Shown here: piece by piece, positions 34,307 through 44,358 of the stretch
Layout of the letters: each line of letters opens with the position of its first letter
Position numbering within the stretch: position 1 is the first letter of the stretch
Origin: Saturnia japonica
Lineage: Eukaryota > Arthropoda > Insecta > Lepidoptera > Saturniidae
NCBI GenBank assembly: GCA_033032175.1
Contig: CM065313.1
Coordinates: 20,752,327-20,816,326, forward strand
DNA: 64,000 nt
Direction of reading: 5' to 3'
Made by a program: the position numbers and the translations under genes
The notes under the pieces: model-generated
The model's database searches: none
The model's input: the letters and a program-made list of their open reading frames with translations, nothing else
Told to the model about the DNA's origin: nothing

Positions 34307-34751
34307 TAATTAAATATAAAAAAAAATATTCTCGTTATAAGGATGTATTTGAAGATGTACCTACACGATAAACTTAGAAAAAGGCAATCCGTTCTTAAGC
34401 CAATGCTAAGCACAATAGTTGGAACAGTCTGAATGATATTTTAAGAAGTAAAACCAAAACCACTCATAGGCTCAACAAAAATTTATTGGTACAGTGTAGT
34501 AAAGCTACTTATAAAAACACTATAACATAAAGATAAACTTATGCACTACATTCTCAAAGTACTTTGATGAACTATTGGATTAGAAAGTGCTGTAAAAATT
34601 TTGATGTCTGTATTTCGTTGTTATGCAAGCGTACTCTACAAAATTGCTTGACACTGTGCTACAACTGATTTCATTTTAAATGCGCTATATGTAGCGCTGG
34701 TAGATACCAGTCGGTAAAGGAAACTAAGTTACCGAACATACATTACTCGCA

Positions 34752-34847
34752 CGCATTCCTAGAAGGGGTCTAATTAACCGCCAGACGCATTTGCGCCTTG
34801 ACAAATGCCTTGGCTAATTACGTGGACAGTTATCTCTGCATAGCGTT
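34752..34847. promoter_or_regulatory. Second copy of the TAATTA-type motif pair
   Basis: Identical to 30877-30972 by tandem duplication. Confidence 0.2.
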
Positions 34848-35137
34848 ATACCGTTTCACTTGTGAATTATTGCACATCACTTATCATAATATTCTATTGA
34901 ATTTTAATAGTTACCAATGACTGCCAGCAACATATCAGTGATTGGCATTGATTTCATACACAAAACATATTTGGAAGTGTTGGAACTGTAGTATGTAAGG
35001 CCTAAGATTCAGTTTTCTCTTTATGATAATACTTAAAATATAGTCCAATAACGAGATGATATAGAAATAAGTATTTATCCGCAATTTTCATAATGCTAAA
35101 GCGAATCGATGACGGGTTTTGTGTTTATTAATTTTTT

Positions 35138-35625
35138 ACTAGCTGAGCTCGTGGCTATTCTCACGTGCATCCCAGTTCCTGGTTATTTTAATGATAATCC
35201 TGTAGAAGATAGTAATATGTTGTTATTGACTTTTTTAGGTCTTTTTAAGATCTACAATTATGTAAAACATTAATTTGATATGTCTCTTATGGTTTACTCA
35301 GCGTAATCCAATTAAAGACCTTAAATGATTCACCATTACCAGCTTTTTTAACTTGTGCGAAACCCCAATTTAATATCTAAAACAAAAGTAGCCTAAGCTA
35401 CTCCTTATAACATCAGCTATCTGCCAGTGAAAGTCCCATCAGAATCGGTCCAACCGTTTCGGAGATTGGCCGGAATAAATAGATAGGCGGATAAAAAAAT
35501 ATGGTTTTTTGTTATAGGTACCGTATAAACTTTCGTAAAATAATAAATTACTATAGCATAGCATTTAGTAAAAAGCTGTTATTTTGTCATTATAAATAGA
35601 TACTTTAATTTCATTAACTGTACAG
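35138..35625 (+). repeat. GTCAAAATCGGTCC-family repeat (duplicate)
   Basis: Same insertion as 31263-31750, carried in duplication copy 2. Confidence 0.8.
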
Positions 35626-38340
35626 ACAGATAAAACTTGCAATATATTTCTATAAAAAATAATGAAATTCAAAAGAGCGATATTGACAAATAATCTGTCC
35701 TCTGTTCTCGGTGTACTCTCTTATTCAGTTTTAGTTCTTATCCGCTTCTCAGTGTCTCTTAGTATTATTTTATTAAATTTATGTTTTTATTTAAATAGCA
35801 AGAAATAAATGTAAATAAATTTATATAAATGTTTTGTTTTGAATGTTTATTAAGGAACTTTTTAGTTTGACTGTTGTCATCGCCCGTACATGCCGTGCCG
35901 TGATCAACTTTAAAAATAAACGGTATTTTAAATTTTATCATAAGATAATTTCTGTTAAAAAAAGTTATATTATGTTGGTGATCAATAATAAACAAATAAA
36001 AATCATTTTAAATATAAAAAACATCATCCAAAACACGCGAGTACTTATGAAGGACATTACAAATAATCTTCTAAGGACATTAATATTTATTTTCCAACAT
36101 AAAATATATAAATGGCCCTCCTCTATTACGATAAATAAATATAAATCATATTGGAAATACACCTCTATGTATATATTTAGATTTTATCGGACGCAATAAC
36201 GGCTTTCGCCAAACGCATCGTTTTTACAATAAACATTAGACAAAGATAACGTTACATTCGAATTAAATTAGATCTCTTGGCACATAGCTCTTATTGCGTA
36301 AATATAAAGATGAATATAGTTTGACAATTACAACGTTTTTAGTTTATTAGAAGTAGTAATAAGATGGTTCTGGCGGTGTGTAATTGTCAAATGCCCTGGA
36401 GGCGGTGCGTGGTCGTAGCATTACCATTTTAATGTTATTATAGGTGTAATCGGAAAGTAAAAACCTAATTTAGATGCGTCTAGACGTCACGGTGCCTGAA
36501 ATGGTATAGAGGTGGTTTAATGGACTCCGAAACGAATTAGGAGGTTGTTGTCATGCTCCGTTTACTTTGACGACGTTGCAGTATTCGATACACATAAAGG
36601 GAAGCTCCTGTGGTTAGAAGTTGAGGGCAGACTGGTATAAATTGTAAATTTTACTTATGCATTATCATTTTTACCCATAAGTAAAACTCCGAGAGTGATT
36701 ATTTCAATGTTAAGTTCGTAACGAACAATGCTTTTACTACTTCCATTATAGTGCAACTTTTAATGGCAGTACGAGTACAAGGAAAACAAGTCTACAAGCA
36801 CATCACTACGAAATTTGTAACAAGAAATCAGAATAAATATTACGTGTATTTATCAGTATAAATACTGTAGGCTTTCATTCATAATATTTATAAATACTCT
36901 TAAATCGCTCATAATTTTGAATACTTATATTTTTATATTTTTTTAACTCTTACTCTTGGTGTATGTGAGCTTCCTTGGAGTTTAATAAATAAATATCTTT
37001 AGTATTACGCTACACGTTTACATTTGATTCATTAACGTTACAAGCAAACAGACTTTCCCCACCAACAGTGTAATATCCAGTAGAACACACCTGTATTTAA
37101 ATAGCATATTCAACTGCATATCACTAAGGGATCTACTGTTTTATTGGATACAGTCATCACAAGTGTAGGCCTATTTTTCTTGACCCATTTGTTCAATCCC
37201 TTGCTAATTGCGTGTAAATAAAAACTCTGCAAAGATAAAAAAATTAACTATTCGTTTTGGATATTTTCTAAGCCTAGTAAAGCTTAATTATATAATTAAC
37301 AGGTATTAGTTTTATATTTTGTCCTTGTTATGCAATGACTATTTTCCAAATTGACGTTTATTTAGTTGTAAGAGGTGATATTAAAGGAAAAATAAATAAA
37401 TATATAACAACGAAATATGAAAAGGGAGGCCATTTAAAAGTCCACACAATGTAATTAATGTACCTAATATAAATATATTGGGTTAGTATTGAATATAAAC
37501 TGATAAGAATTGTTGTTTAGAGAGACCTGGTGTAAAAAGAGGTCAATGCCAATGTTTGAGGAAATATTATTCATTACTTTACTAATATTAAAATAATTAA
37601 AACGCGTACTTATTAGCCACAGCTTGTAAAATTATTTTACATTAAACCTCTATATAAATTTGTTTATGTATTGATTTGCACGTTCATTACATCTTAATCT
37701 GTTTCATCGATTTGCTTATCAATTAGTCTATAGAGTGTTAATTCGCTTGTAAGTGATAGAAGTTACTACCAATCATTATACCTTCAATATCATCTTTAAC
37801 ACAACGTAATATCACTTCCATTTCCTTGTTCAAAATAAAAGTCTGTATGTTCTACATTGACAGATTAGCAGAAAGCAAAAACTCGACAAGTTTATTAATT
37901 ACAATCGTTGTAAGATTTACCTTCTCAGATTTAAGGTTGATTCTTGATAGAAAGAGTAAAACGAAGTTGTCTCATTTGGCCAGGGAACTCATCAATCAAG
38001 CCGGACTTTGATGGAGGTGGCATAATCTAGTTTGTCTGCAAGATACCTCAGTAAATACCCACTAATAGGGTACAGGTGGTATTTTGAGTTTGAGTTTGTT
38101 ATTCTATTTGGGAATTTCATGCAAGCTATTTCGAAGAGAGGATTTATGTGTTTACCTGATTTACATGATTCTAAGTCACTAGTGTTGTTATTTTTTTTTT
38201 CTACAGTTTATTTGAAAATGTTTCATTATTTTGATTATAATATAACAATTGCAGCAGTCGATAATATCCATATCGTTTACTATATTGAATATTTTTTGTA
38301 CAATCATGAAAATATGAGAAAAAATTGCAAAAAACGACTT

Positions 38341-38572
38341 TAGCGGAAGTGAGGAACAAAGAGTAAGGTTCCTCATCCGCCATAGAAAAGGGAGGATCCT
38401 CCGACCAGACGGGTGTTATATCTGGCAGGTAGCTGCCCAACGGTTGTAGTCGGGTTCTTGTATATATACTCAATTGTTCGGTTAATTTTTATATCACGAT
38501 GTAGGATGTCAGTTGTGGCGGAGATGTCGCTATGTGTAGGATGCGTCAGTTGTGGCGAGAGATGTCGCTACA
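38341..38572 (-). repeat. 3' LTR of the miniature element
   Basis: Carries two ~36 bp tandem units, AATTAACCGAACAATTGAGT, a TATATATA box, AACACCCGTCTGGTCGG and CTCACTTCCGCTAAA. Matches the solo LTR at 21386-21613 block by block. Confidence 0.72.
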
Positions 38573-38575
38573 TCA

Positions 38576-38598
38576 CTCCCCTTTCACTTTCCCCTCTC
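38576..38598 (-). other. Polypurine tract
   Basis: 23 nt with a single interruption that are all purine on the minus strand, lying 3 bp before the TG of the 3' LTR; the normal position of the plus-strand primer of an LTR element. Confidence 0.65.
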
Positions 38599-39026
38599 AC
38601 TTTTGATGCTTGCCGGGCCAGTGGAATGTTCCAGTGAGTTGGAACCAGATGTCGCATAGTTCACGGTGAGTCGGAACTGTCTGCGATGATGCCCCAGTGA
38701 GTCGGGGTGATGCTGCAAGAATGCTCCAGTGAGTCGGAGTGTTGCAGTTCTGCTTAGTGGCTGATTGCTGCGTCGACCAGGAGAGAAGTGCGTATTTGCT
38801 TGCTGACCGGCCGAAGTGCAGTGTGCTGTGCCAAGGTCGCTGAGAAGGCTGTGAGTGATGACCAGGAATGCGCGTCCACTGCATGCTGGTGGTCATGATA
38901 CCTGTAGTAGCCGTGGATGCTGCCTGGCTGTATGACTCGCTGCTCGAAAGCTTGAGGAAGTGATGATGACGTCACGATGTAGCTTTGCGAAGAAGGTTGC
39001 ACTAACGTTCATGCTCGGGGTTACCA

Positions 39027-39505
39027 CTTTGGGGAAAGTGAGGATAACCATTGAAAAGGGAGGATCCTCCGACCAGACGGGTGTTCTGTCTGGCGGGCAG
39101 CTGCCCAACAGTTGAATATTTTTTTGAACTGTCTACTCTTTTAGCCTTAGAGGCTCTGAAGCCGCTGCGGCTTTTACAGTTTCACCGAACTTGGGGGCGA
39201 GCGCTTAGGGCACTCAGCCGCGAATGTTCTGGACGACTCGCACGAGGATGCTAGAGTGGCTGAACCTCGGCTCGGACGGTCGTCGCGAATGCGAATAGGT
39301 CGCGATCTAGCTAATTTCCTACTCCTACAAATTCGAGCTAACTAACATATACTCCTGGGAGGAAGAAGGGAAACATGCGTATGTGTATTTAGTGATCGGA
39401 ATGGTTCCCAACGTTTGTTGTCGGGTTTTTGTATATATACTCAATTGTTCGGTTAATTTCTATATCGCGATGTAGGATGTCAGTTGTGGCGGAGATGTCG
39501 CCACA
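39027..39505 (-). repeat. 5' LTR of the miniature element, interrupted
   Basis: Outer part 39411-39505, inner part 39027-39112, separated by a SINE-like insertion. Confidence 0.65.
39113..39410 (-). mobile_element. SINE-like insertion in the LTR (copy 2 of the unclassified family)
   Basis: Reversed, it contains AATTAGCTAGATCGCGAC, CGTCCGAGCCGAGGTTCAGC, ACATTCGCGGCTGAGTGCCC and GGTGAAACTGTAAAAGCC, then an A-rich end, AGTTCAAAAAAATATT. It is bordered by CCCAACAGTTG on one side and CCCAACGTTTG on the other, where the uninterrupted 3' LTR has CCCAACGGTTG: a probable ~11 bp target duplication. Confidence 0.65.
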
Positions 39506-39867
39506 AGCCAATGAAACTGGGAACATACCATTGATATAAAACACTTTTTTTATATAAGACAAAGGTGGCAAACAAGCATGCGGCCCACCTGATGGTAAGC
39601 GGCTACCATAGCCTATGGACGCTTGTAATACCATAAGTATTAATTGTTTGTACCAAGTTAAATAGATAATAAATTGTCGAAAGATGATGTCCCATATCAG
39701 CAATGTTTGTTGTCGTTAGCACTGCCCATACAAACCGTTCCAAGTAAGTCCTCAGGAGTAATGAATGAATGAATGAATACTTTTTTGTACTTTTAGATTG
39801 TACAGTGGCGAGCTTAATGCTATAAAGCATTTTCTACCAGCTAACCAGCGGTAATGTGGGAAAAATA
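39506..39867. repeat. AAGCATACGGCCC-family 5' fragment and (AATG)n
   Basis: 39563-39632 has GGTGGCAAACAAGCATGCGG, CACCTGATGGTAAGCGGCTA and CTATGGACGCTTGTAAT, the 5' part of the family. 39760-39778 is a short (AATG) microsatellite. Confidence 0.7.
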
Positions 39868-41159
39868 TTAGGTCTTTTCTTTACCTATGAAATTGCCGTT
39901 TTGTATGAAAAAATTTAAACGAATTTTTTTCATGTATTTTTTATTTGTATTAATCGAAGTAATCACCCATGCAATCAATGCATCTTTGCCAGCGCAGTGG
40001 GAGTTTATTGATGTTCTTCTTAGAGAAATCAGCTGGACGGGAGGCAACAAATTCTTCAAAGGCATTTTGTACTGCCTCTCGGGTATTGAACTTTTTTCCC
40101 GCCAAGGAGTTATCCAAATTCTGGAAAAAGCAGTAGTCTGTAGGCGCAAGGTCTGGTGAGTAGGACGGATGACGGAGAACTTCCAACCACAATTCTTGCA
40201 ACTTGGAGACCGTCTGCTGTGCAGTATGAGGTCGCACGTTGTCGTGCAGGAGCAGCGGAGACGAGCAATTGACCAATGCTGGTTGGAAATGTGCCAGCTT
40301 CTCCATCATTGTGTTCAGTTCTTCACAGTACACATCTTCAGTAATGCTCACCCCGTTTGGTAAGAAGCTGTTATGAATCACACCGGCGCTAGACCACCAA
40401 ACAGTGACCATCACTTTTCTAGGGGTAAGTTTTCGTTTAGGGCATTGTTTAGGTGCTGAACTAGGATCCAACTAACTTGCTGAGCGCTTGCGGCTATCAA
40501 ACAGAATCCATTTTTCATCGAAGGTAACAATGCGGTTCAAAATTCTTTCATTTGTGTGTCTGTTGAGCAGTGCAAGGCACGTCTCGACGCGTACTTCGCG
40601 CTGGCGATCATTGAGTTCGTGGGGCACCGATTTGTCAAGCTTGTTTACCTTGCCGATTTGACGCAAATGGACCAATATTGTTTTGACGCTAACGTCGAAA
40701 GCTGCTGCTAATTCAGCCGTAGATTGTGTATCATGAGCTTCCACAATTGCCTTTAATTCGTCATTGTCGACCAAAGTCTTCGGACGACCGCGAGGTTCAT
40801 TTTTCATGTCGAAATTCCCAGAACGAAAGCGAGCAAACCAATAACAGGTGGTGCGTTGGTTTGTAGTGTTAGCTCCGTAAACGTCGTTGATGTTGCGTGC
40901 CGCTTGTGCCGCGTTGCTGCCACGACGGTACTCGTATTCCATATTTAATCGAATTTTTAACGTATCCATGATGACAAAAAAGATTGAAATGCGATGAAAA
41001 TGTAACACTAATCAACAAACAAATGACTACTTTTGGAAAAAGAGTTCCATGTTTTTAAAATAAAATTAATTTGAAATTAGAATTCTTAGCCAAACAAAAA
41101 TTATTTTGATTTGAAATAGCCAGTACTGCAGAACGGCAATTTCATAGGTAAATACCTAT
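39868..41159 (-). mobile_element. Second mariner element, minus strand
   Basis: Inverted terminal repeats: left TTAGGTCTTTTC..TTACCTATGAAATTGCCG, right (read inwards) ATAGGTATTTACCTATGAAA then TTGCCGTTCTG. TA flanks on the left at 39866-39867; the right border is slightly degraded (41157-41162). About 1.29 kb, one transposase gene. The TIR start TTAGGTC and transposase style match the 18.9 kb element, but they are distinct lineages. Confidence 0.92.
39950..40969 (-). pseudogene. Mariner transposase, intact except for one stop codon
   Basis: Start ATG at 40967-40969 (MDTLKIRLN), end DYFD at 39950; 339 codons plus stop, close to the family's ~345 residues. Order: helix-turn-helix region (RRGSNAAQAARNINDVYG, RGRPKTL, VSVKTILVHLRQIGKV), VPHELN linker, then the catalytic domain. 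Catalytic Asp residues: TFDEKW (40517-40519), LHDNVRPH (40241-40243), PTDYCFF (40136-40138), with 34 residues between the last two. The only break is TAG at 40472-40474, at the position of the conserved Trp before LDP, a single-base change. Otherwise no frameshift, so this is a younger copy than the 18.9 kb one. Confidence 0.93.
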
Positions 41160-42214
41160 TATTATTGTCAGTAGTGCAATAGGAAATTAAATTTAAAAAT
41201 AAAATAAACATGAGCAAACTTATAGATATAATATTAAACATACTTATATATGTACAAATAAAAATATATACACAAGTTATAAATAAATTTTTATCACTCT
41301 GTTTTTATTTATTAAACATATATCAGTGCAGTTTTGATTTGAAGTTGAGGCGTAGTAACTTTTTGCTGATTATATAAATACCTATAGCTACATTGGCTAC
41401 ATAATGTGGTTACGAATCAACATCAAATAAACACATGGGCAATAAACAGATACATCAAATAAAATAAAATAAAAAAATTTATGCGCCTCTGGGTAACGCA
41501 AATTATGTCACTAAAACCTTCTTGAACATGTATGAGTAATATAGATAATTTATATTTCAATGGCGTTGACATATTTTATTAATTCAGTTAATTTATATAT
41601 AAAAAATTGTCATCACCAAATGTGACTGTCATTAATCATTGAAAAATATTCAGAAATTGTTTTTCGCATTATTTCGTGTTTATATCTAGTAAAGAAACAA
41701 TTATTACTATTTTTGTATTAAAAATATAGTTTAATAGGGTGTGCCCGGTATAACTTATTTGTGTGGAACTGATTTATGGTTTTGTTGTTAAGTTTAGGTA
41801 TAAGTAAAATAAATAATCTTTATGTTATGAATAAATATGTTCTAAAGTTACATTATTACGTCCCGAAGACACTTACAACTTTAAATTCCTTCTCCATGCT
41901 CATCTAAAGTAAGTTACACATGTAAAAGAAATTCAACATGTTTTTTTAATTATTCCTCATTACAATCAAACTATTTCATATGTTTTGTTAAACATACAAT
42001 GTAAACATAAATCAAAAGCGCACACACACGTGTATGAAGTACTTGAGGCGCACATCTGCCGACCGGTGTGGAAGCAGAACGGCGCGGCGCGGCGCTTCTG
42101 AACAATTTGCCGCGACCAGCCCCGGGCAATCATATCGAGTGCCATTGTTGGAGATAAAAAGGTAAAAAGATGACGCCTCGAATATAGTAATACATGGATA
42201 TGGTATTTATTTGG
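41160..42214. other. AT-rich noncoding with a CGGCG array
   Basis: Very AT-rich to about 42000. 42080-42095 is three CGGCG units followed by CCGCGACCAGCCCCGGG. No gene supported. Confidence 0.5.
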
Positions 42215-42470
42215 GAACGATGATAGCTCAGTGGTAATGCGTTCTCAAATGATGGTTTATGTCTATTATGGGAGTTAGGATCTTTCAATGCGCTTGATGA
42301 TACCACAGCAGGATAGTAAGGAATTTTCGAATAATTGAGCTACTAGATAGTGAGCTACTTATCACTCTCAGGTTGAAAAGCTGTCGCCAACACATATCAG
42401 TATTTTCTCCCAGCTGCTCTTGAGAACTAGTCCCATGTTTGTGAGCTTAGCAAAGGGGACTGTGGTCAGA
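42215..42470 (+). mobile_element. tRNA-derived SINE
   Basis: A box TGATAGCTCAGTGGTAATGC (42221-42240); the B box is degraded (GGGAGTTAGGATC). The body has the GCTACTTATCACTCTCAGGTT and CCCAGCTGCTCTTGAGAACT blocks and ends GGGGACTGTGGTCAGACAC. Not a functional tRNA. Confidence 0.6.
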
Positions 42471-42700
42471 CACTAATCTTATGGATAGGGAATTAGCCAG
42501 ATCACAACTCTTTTGCAATCACGTCAACAGCCCAAGCCGAGGTCCGGCCATTATGGCACCCTTGCGCGCATGTTACCCACGCTTTCGCGGCTGAATGCCT
42601 TAAGCGTTCGCCCCCAAGTCACGGTAAAGTGTAAAAGCCATCAGCAATTCTGGTTTTCAACGTAGTCAGTTCTAAAAAAAAGCAAAACAACACTAATCTT
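42470..42700 (+). mobile_element. Unclassified SINE-like repeat, copy 3, with 11 bp target duplication
   Basis: The direct repeat ACACTAATCTT (42470-42480 and 42690-42700) brackets a 209 bp insert that starts ATGGATAGGGAATTAGCCAG and ends in an A-rich tail (CTAAAAAAAAGCAAAACAA). The body matches the 21.7 and 39.1 kb copies. Target duplication plus A-rich tail argue for retroposition. No pol III boxes or coding frame seen. Confidence 0.72.
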
Positions 42701-43040
42701 GATACAAAGAAGTCAACAAAATATCGTTACTTATTTTACTTATGTTAGTATAAAATACAATCTTTTGGGATATAAAGGTAATCGCATAATATCGTTTTGA
42801 ATCGTGGTACAAAGTATTTTAATTAATTTTTTTAATTTCATCGCGTACATATTAATTAATATTTAGTACATAGCATTTTTTACCGACCAGCGAAAAATGA
42901 AGATATGTATGTACCTTCGATTAAAAAGAAAATTATCATCTAATCCAGATTAGATTTGATGATACTTATCTGCTTATGACCTAAGTACTTACCTGGAGTT
43001 CAAACAAAGTAAAAAAGCAACTCCTAAAGTGCAAACGGAA

Positions 43041-44358
43041 GTTAATAGTACATTATTGCAAAGGCCGTGAAATAGGCAATTGCAGGTCGAGTATGAGTTT
43101 AAAGGCGGACCCGTAGGCGAGGACTTCACTAATACGAGACAGGCAACTGCCATTTCCGCCGAGGCATATACAATATATTGTATTAAAACCCCGTCGAATC
43201 CCAAAAAGGTACCCCAATCACAGTACCAAAAAAAAAAAATTATTTATTATACTATTTCCATTTCTTTATTTTCTCGAAGGCAGTTCTAATTTGATAGTTG
43301 TAGTATTGTGACCAAATAAGTAATGATATCGATCGCATATATTTATATATATATGACGGATGATGGCTTCTCCATCGTAAGTACTGCTCATTGTCAACGT
43401 TTATAACCTTGGGCGTCGGTGGGTAGTTGGATAGAACAAACTTGTATCACGGATTAGATATTACCAGACAGTATCTAGGTAGGCACGTATAATTAATAAT
43501 AGGGTACCCGCGATAGTTTTAGTGTCGTCTGCACGCCCCGCCCGCTAACAAAAAAGTGAGTCGTTTCCACACTGCCGACTCGGTGGCGCCTGCGTCACTA
43601 ACTCCATCGAGCACCGCCCGGTGGCGCTGGCGTTCCGAATCAAACTCGATAATGCATACATAATGAGAAAAAGACTCTCGTTCAAGTTTTCACAGGAGCT
43701 GTCATCGAGAAAATAAAGAAATGGAAATGGTATATGAAAATAAAAATGTTATTGCAATTCAAAATTAACATATAGTTTTTTCCCCTAAGATTTAGCAAAT
43801 TCTTAAAACGTGATAACGTGATAACACCGTCGCCAGCCCCGGCGCGGCGCGGCGCAGCGGTTTGTTTGATCGTATGCCGTATGGCGGTACCCTGCGCCGC
43901 GCCGCCTGTATTGCAATGTAACTTTCCTCATTTAAGTAATTTTTTGTACATTTTGTTAGGGGTAATTTTATACTTATAATCTGAGATAGATAACATAAAT
44001 AGAATATAATCTCGATACCTAATAACACCTTCACGGATCCGACGGGGTTTTTAATACACACTGTATAGTGCTTTTCTCAAATATGCATAGAAATATTATC
44101 ATTATTTTCAAAAAAAGAACACGCGAAGTATCGAATTTATGGACAAAGAAAATCAAATCCATTGCAGGAGCGTTTTTAGAATTTGGATTACATTTACAAC
44201 GCTCCAGCAATATTGTATGAAACGGCGTCCTGGGGTTATTGATTGGGTCCTCTTTGATTGGATCTCTTTTGTAATTTTTGGGGTGTCCGTAAATTCGATA
44301 CTTCGCGTGTTCTTTTTTCGAAAATAATGACAATATTTTCATGCATGTTTGAGAAAAA
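43041..44358. mobile_element. Foldback element, copy 2, carrying a TA-flanked insertion
   Basis: 43045-43171 plus 44064-44358 together match 16401-16800 reversed. Arms 44071-44138 and 44291-44358 are inverted copies (GAACACGCGAAGTATCGAAT / ATTCGATACTTCGCGTGTTC). The open frames at 44031-44533 on both strands are by-products of the inverted repeat. Confidence 0.75.
43172..44063. mobile_element. 892 bp non-autonomous Tc1/mariner-like element
   Basis: Flanked by TA (43170-43171 and 44064-44065). Ends are inverted: left CAATATATTGTATTAAAACC then CCGTCGAATCC; right, read inwards, CAGTGTGTATTAAAAACCCC then GTCGGATCC. The foldback copy at 16.4 kb has the empty site (CACTATATGTGCC) without the insert. 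Contains a GC-rich block (43535-43650, with CACGCCCCGCCCGC) and a GC hairpin (43844-43905). No transposase frame. TA target and CAGT-type end suggest mobilisation by a Tc1/mariner transposase. Confidence 0.75.

Larger units (their letters stand above)
34307..38185 (+). repeat. Direct tandem duplication, copy 2 (3,879 bp)
   Basis: Begins one base after copy 1 ends, with no spacer. Differs from copy 1 mainly at 36298-37780, for example a 30-odd base insertion around 37508-37542 and a deletion near 36795. Either a real recent duplication or two haplotypes joined head to tail. Confidence 0.92.
38341..39505 (-). mobile_element. Miniature LTR retrotransposon (TRIM-like)
   Basis: On the minus strand: 5' LTR from TGTGGCGACATC (39505) to about 39027; a primer-binding-like TGGTAACCCCGAGCAT (39026-39011) directly after it; a ~430 bp interior with no gag or pol; a purine tract (complement of 38576-38598) directly before the 3' LTR; 3' LTR from TGTAGCGACATC (38572) to about 38341. 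The interior has several TGAGT(C/T)GG motifs on the plus strand (about 38633-38735). The 5' LTR has one copy of the ~36 bp U3 unit where the 3' LTR has two, a ~26 bp deletion, and a ~300 bp insertion (39113-39410). Too small to encode its own proteins; would depend on another element. Confidence 0.72.

Noticed and set aside
38597..39108. Minus-strand frames inside the miniature LTR element as a possible gag gene
   Set aside because: Three short frames overlap in different phases, and the Ser/Gln-rich text comes from the TGAGTCGG-type repeats. No gag, protease or zinc-knuckle motif.
42221..42240. tRNA gene suggested by TAGCTCAGTGGTAATGC
   Set aside because: No matching acceptor stem, degraded B box, and followed by repeat body. 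A SINE head.
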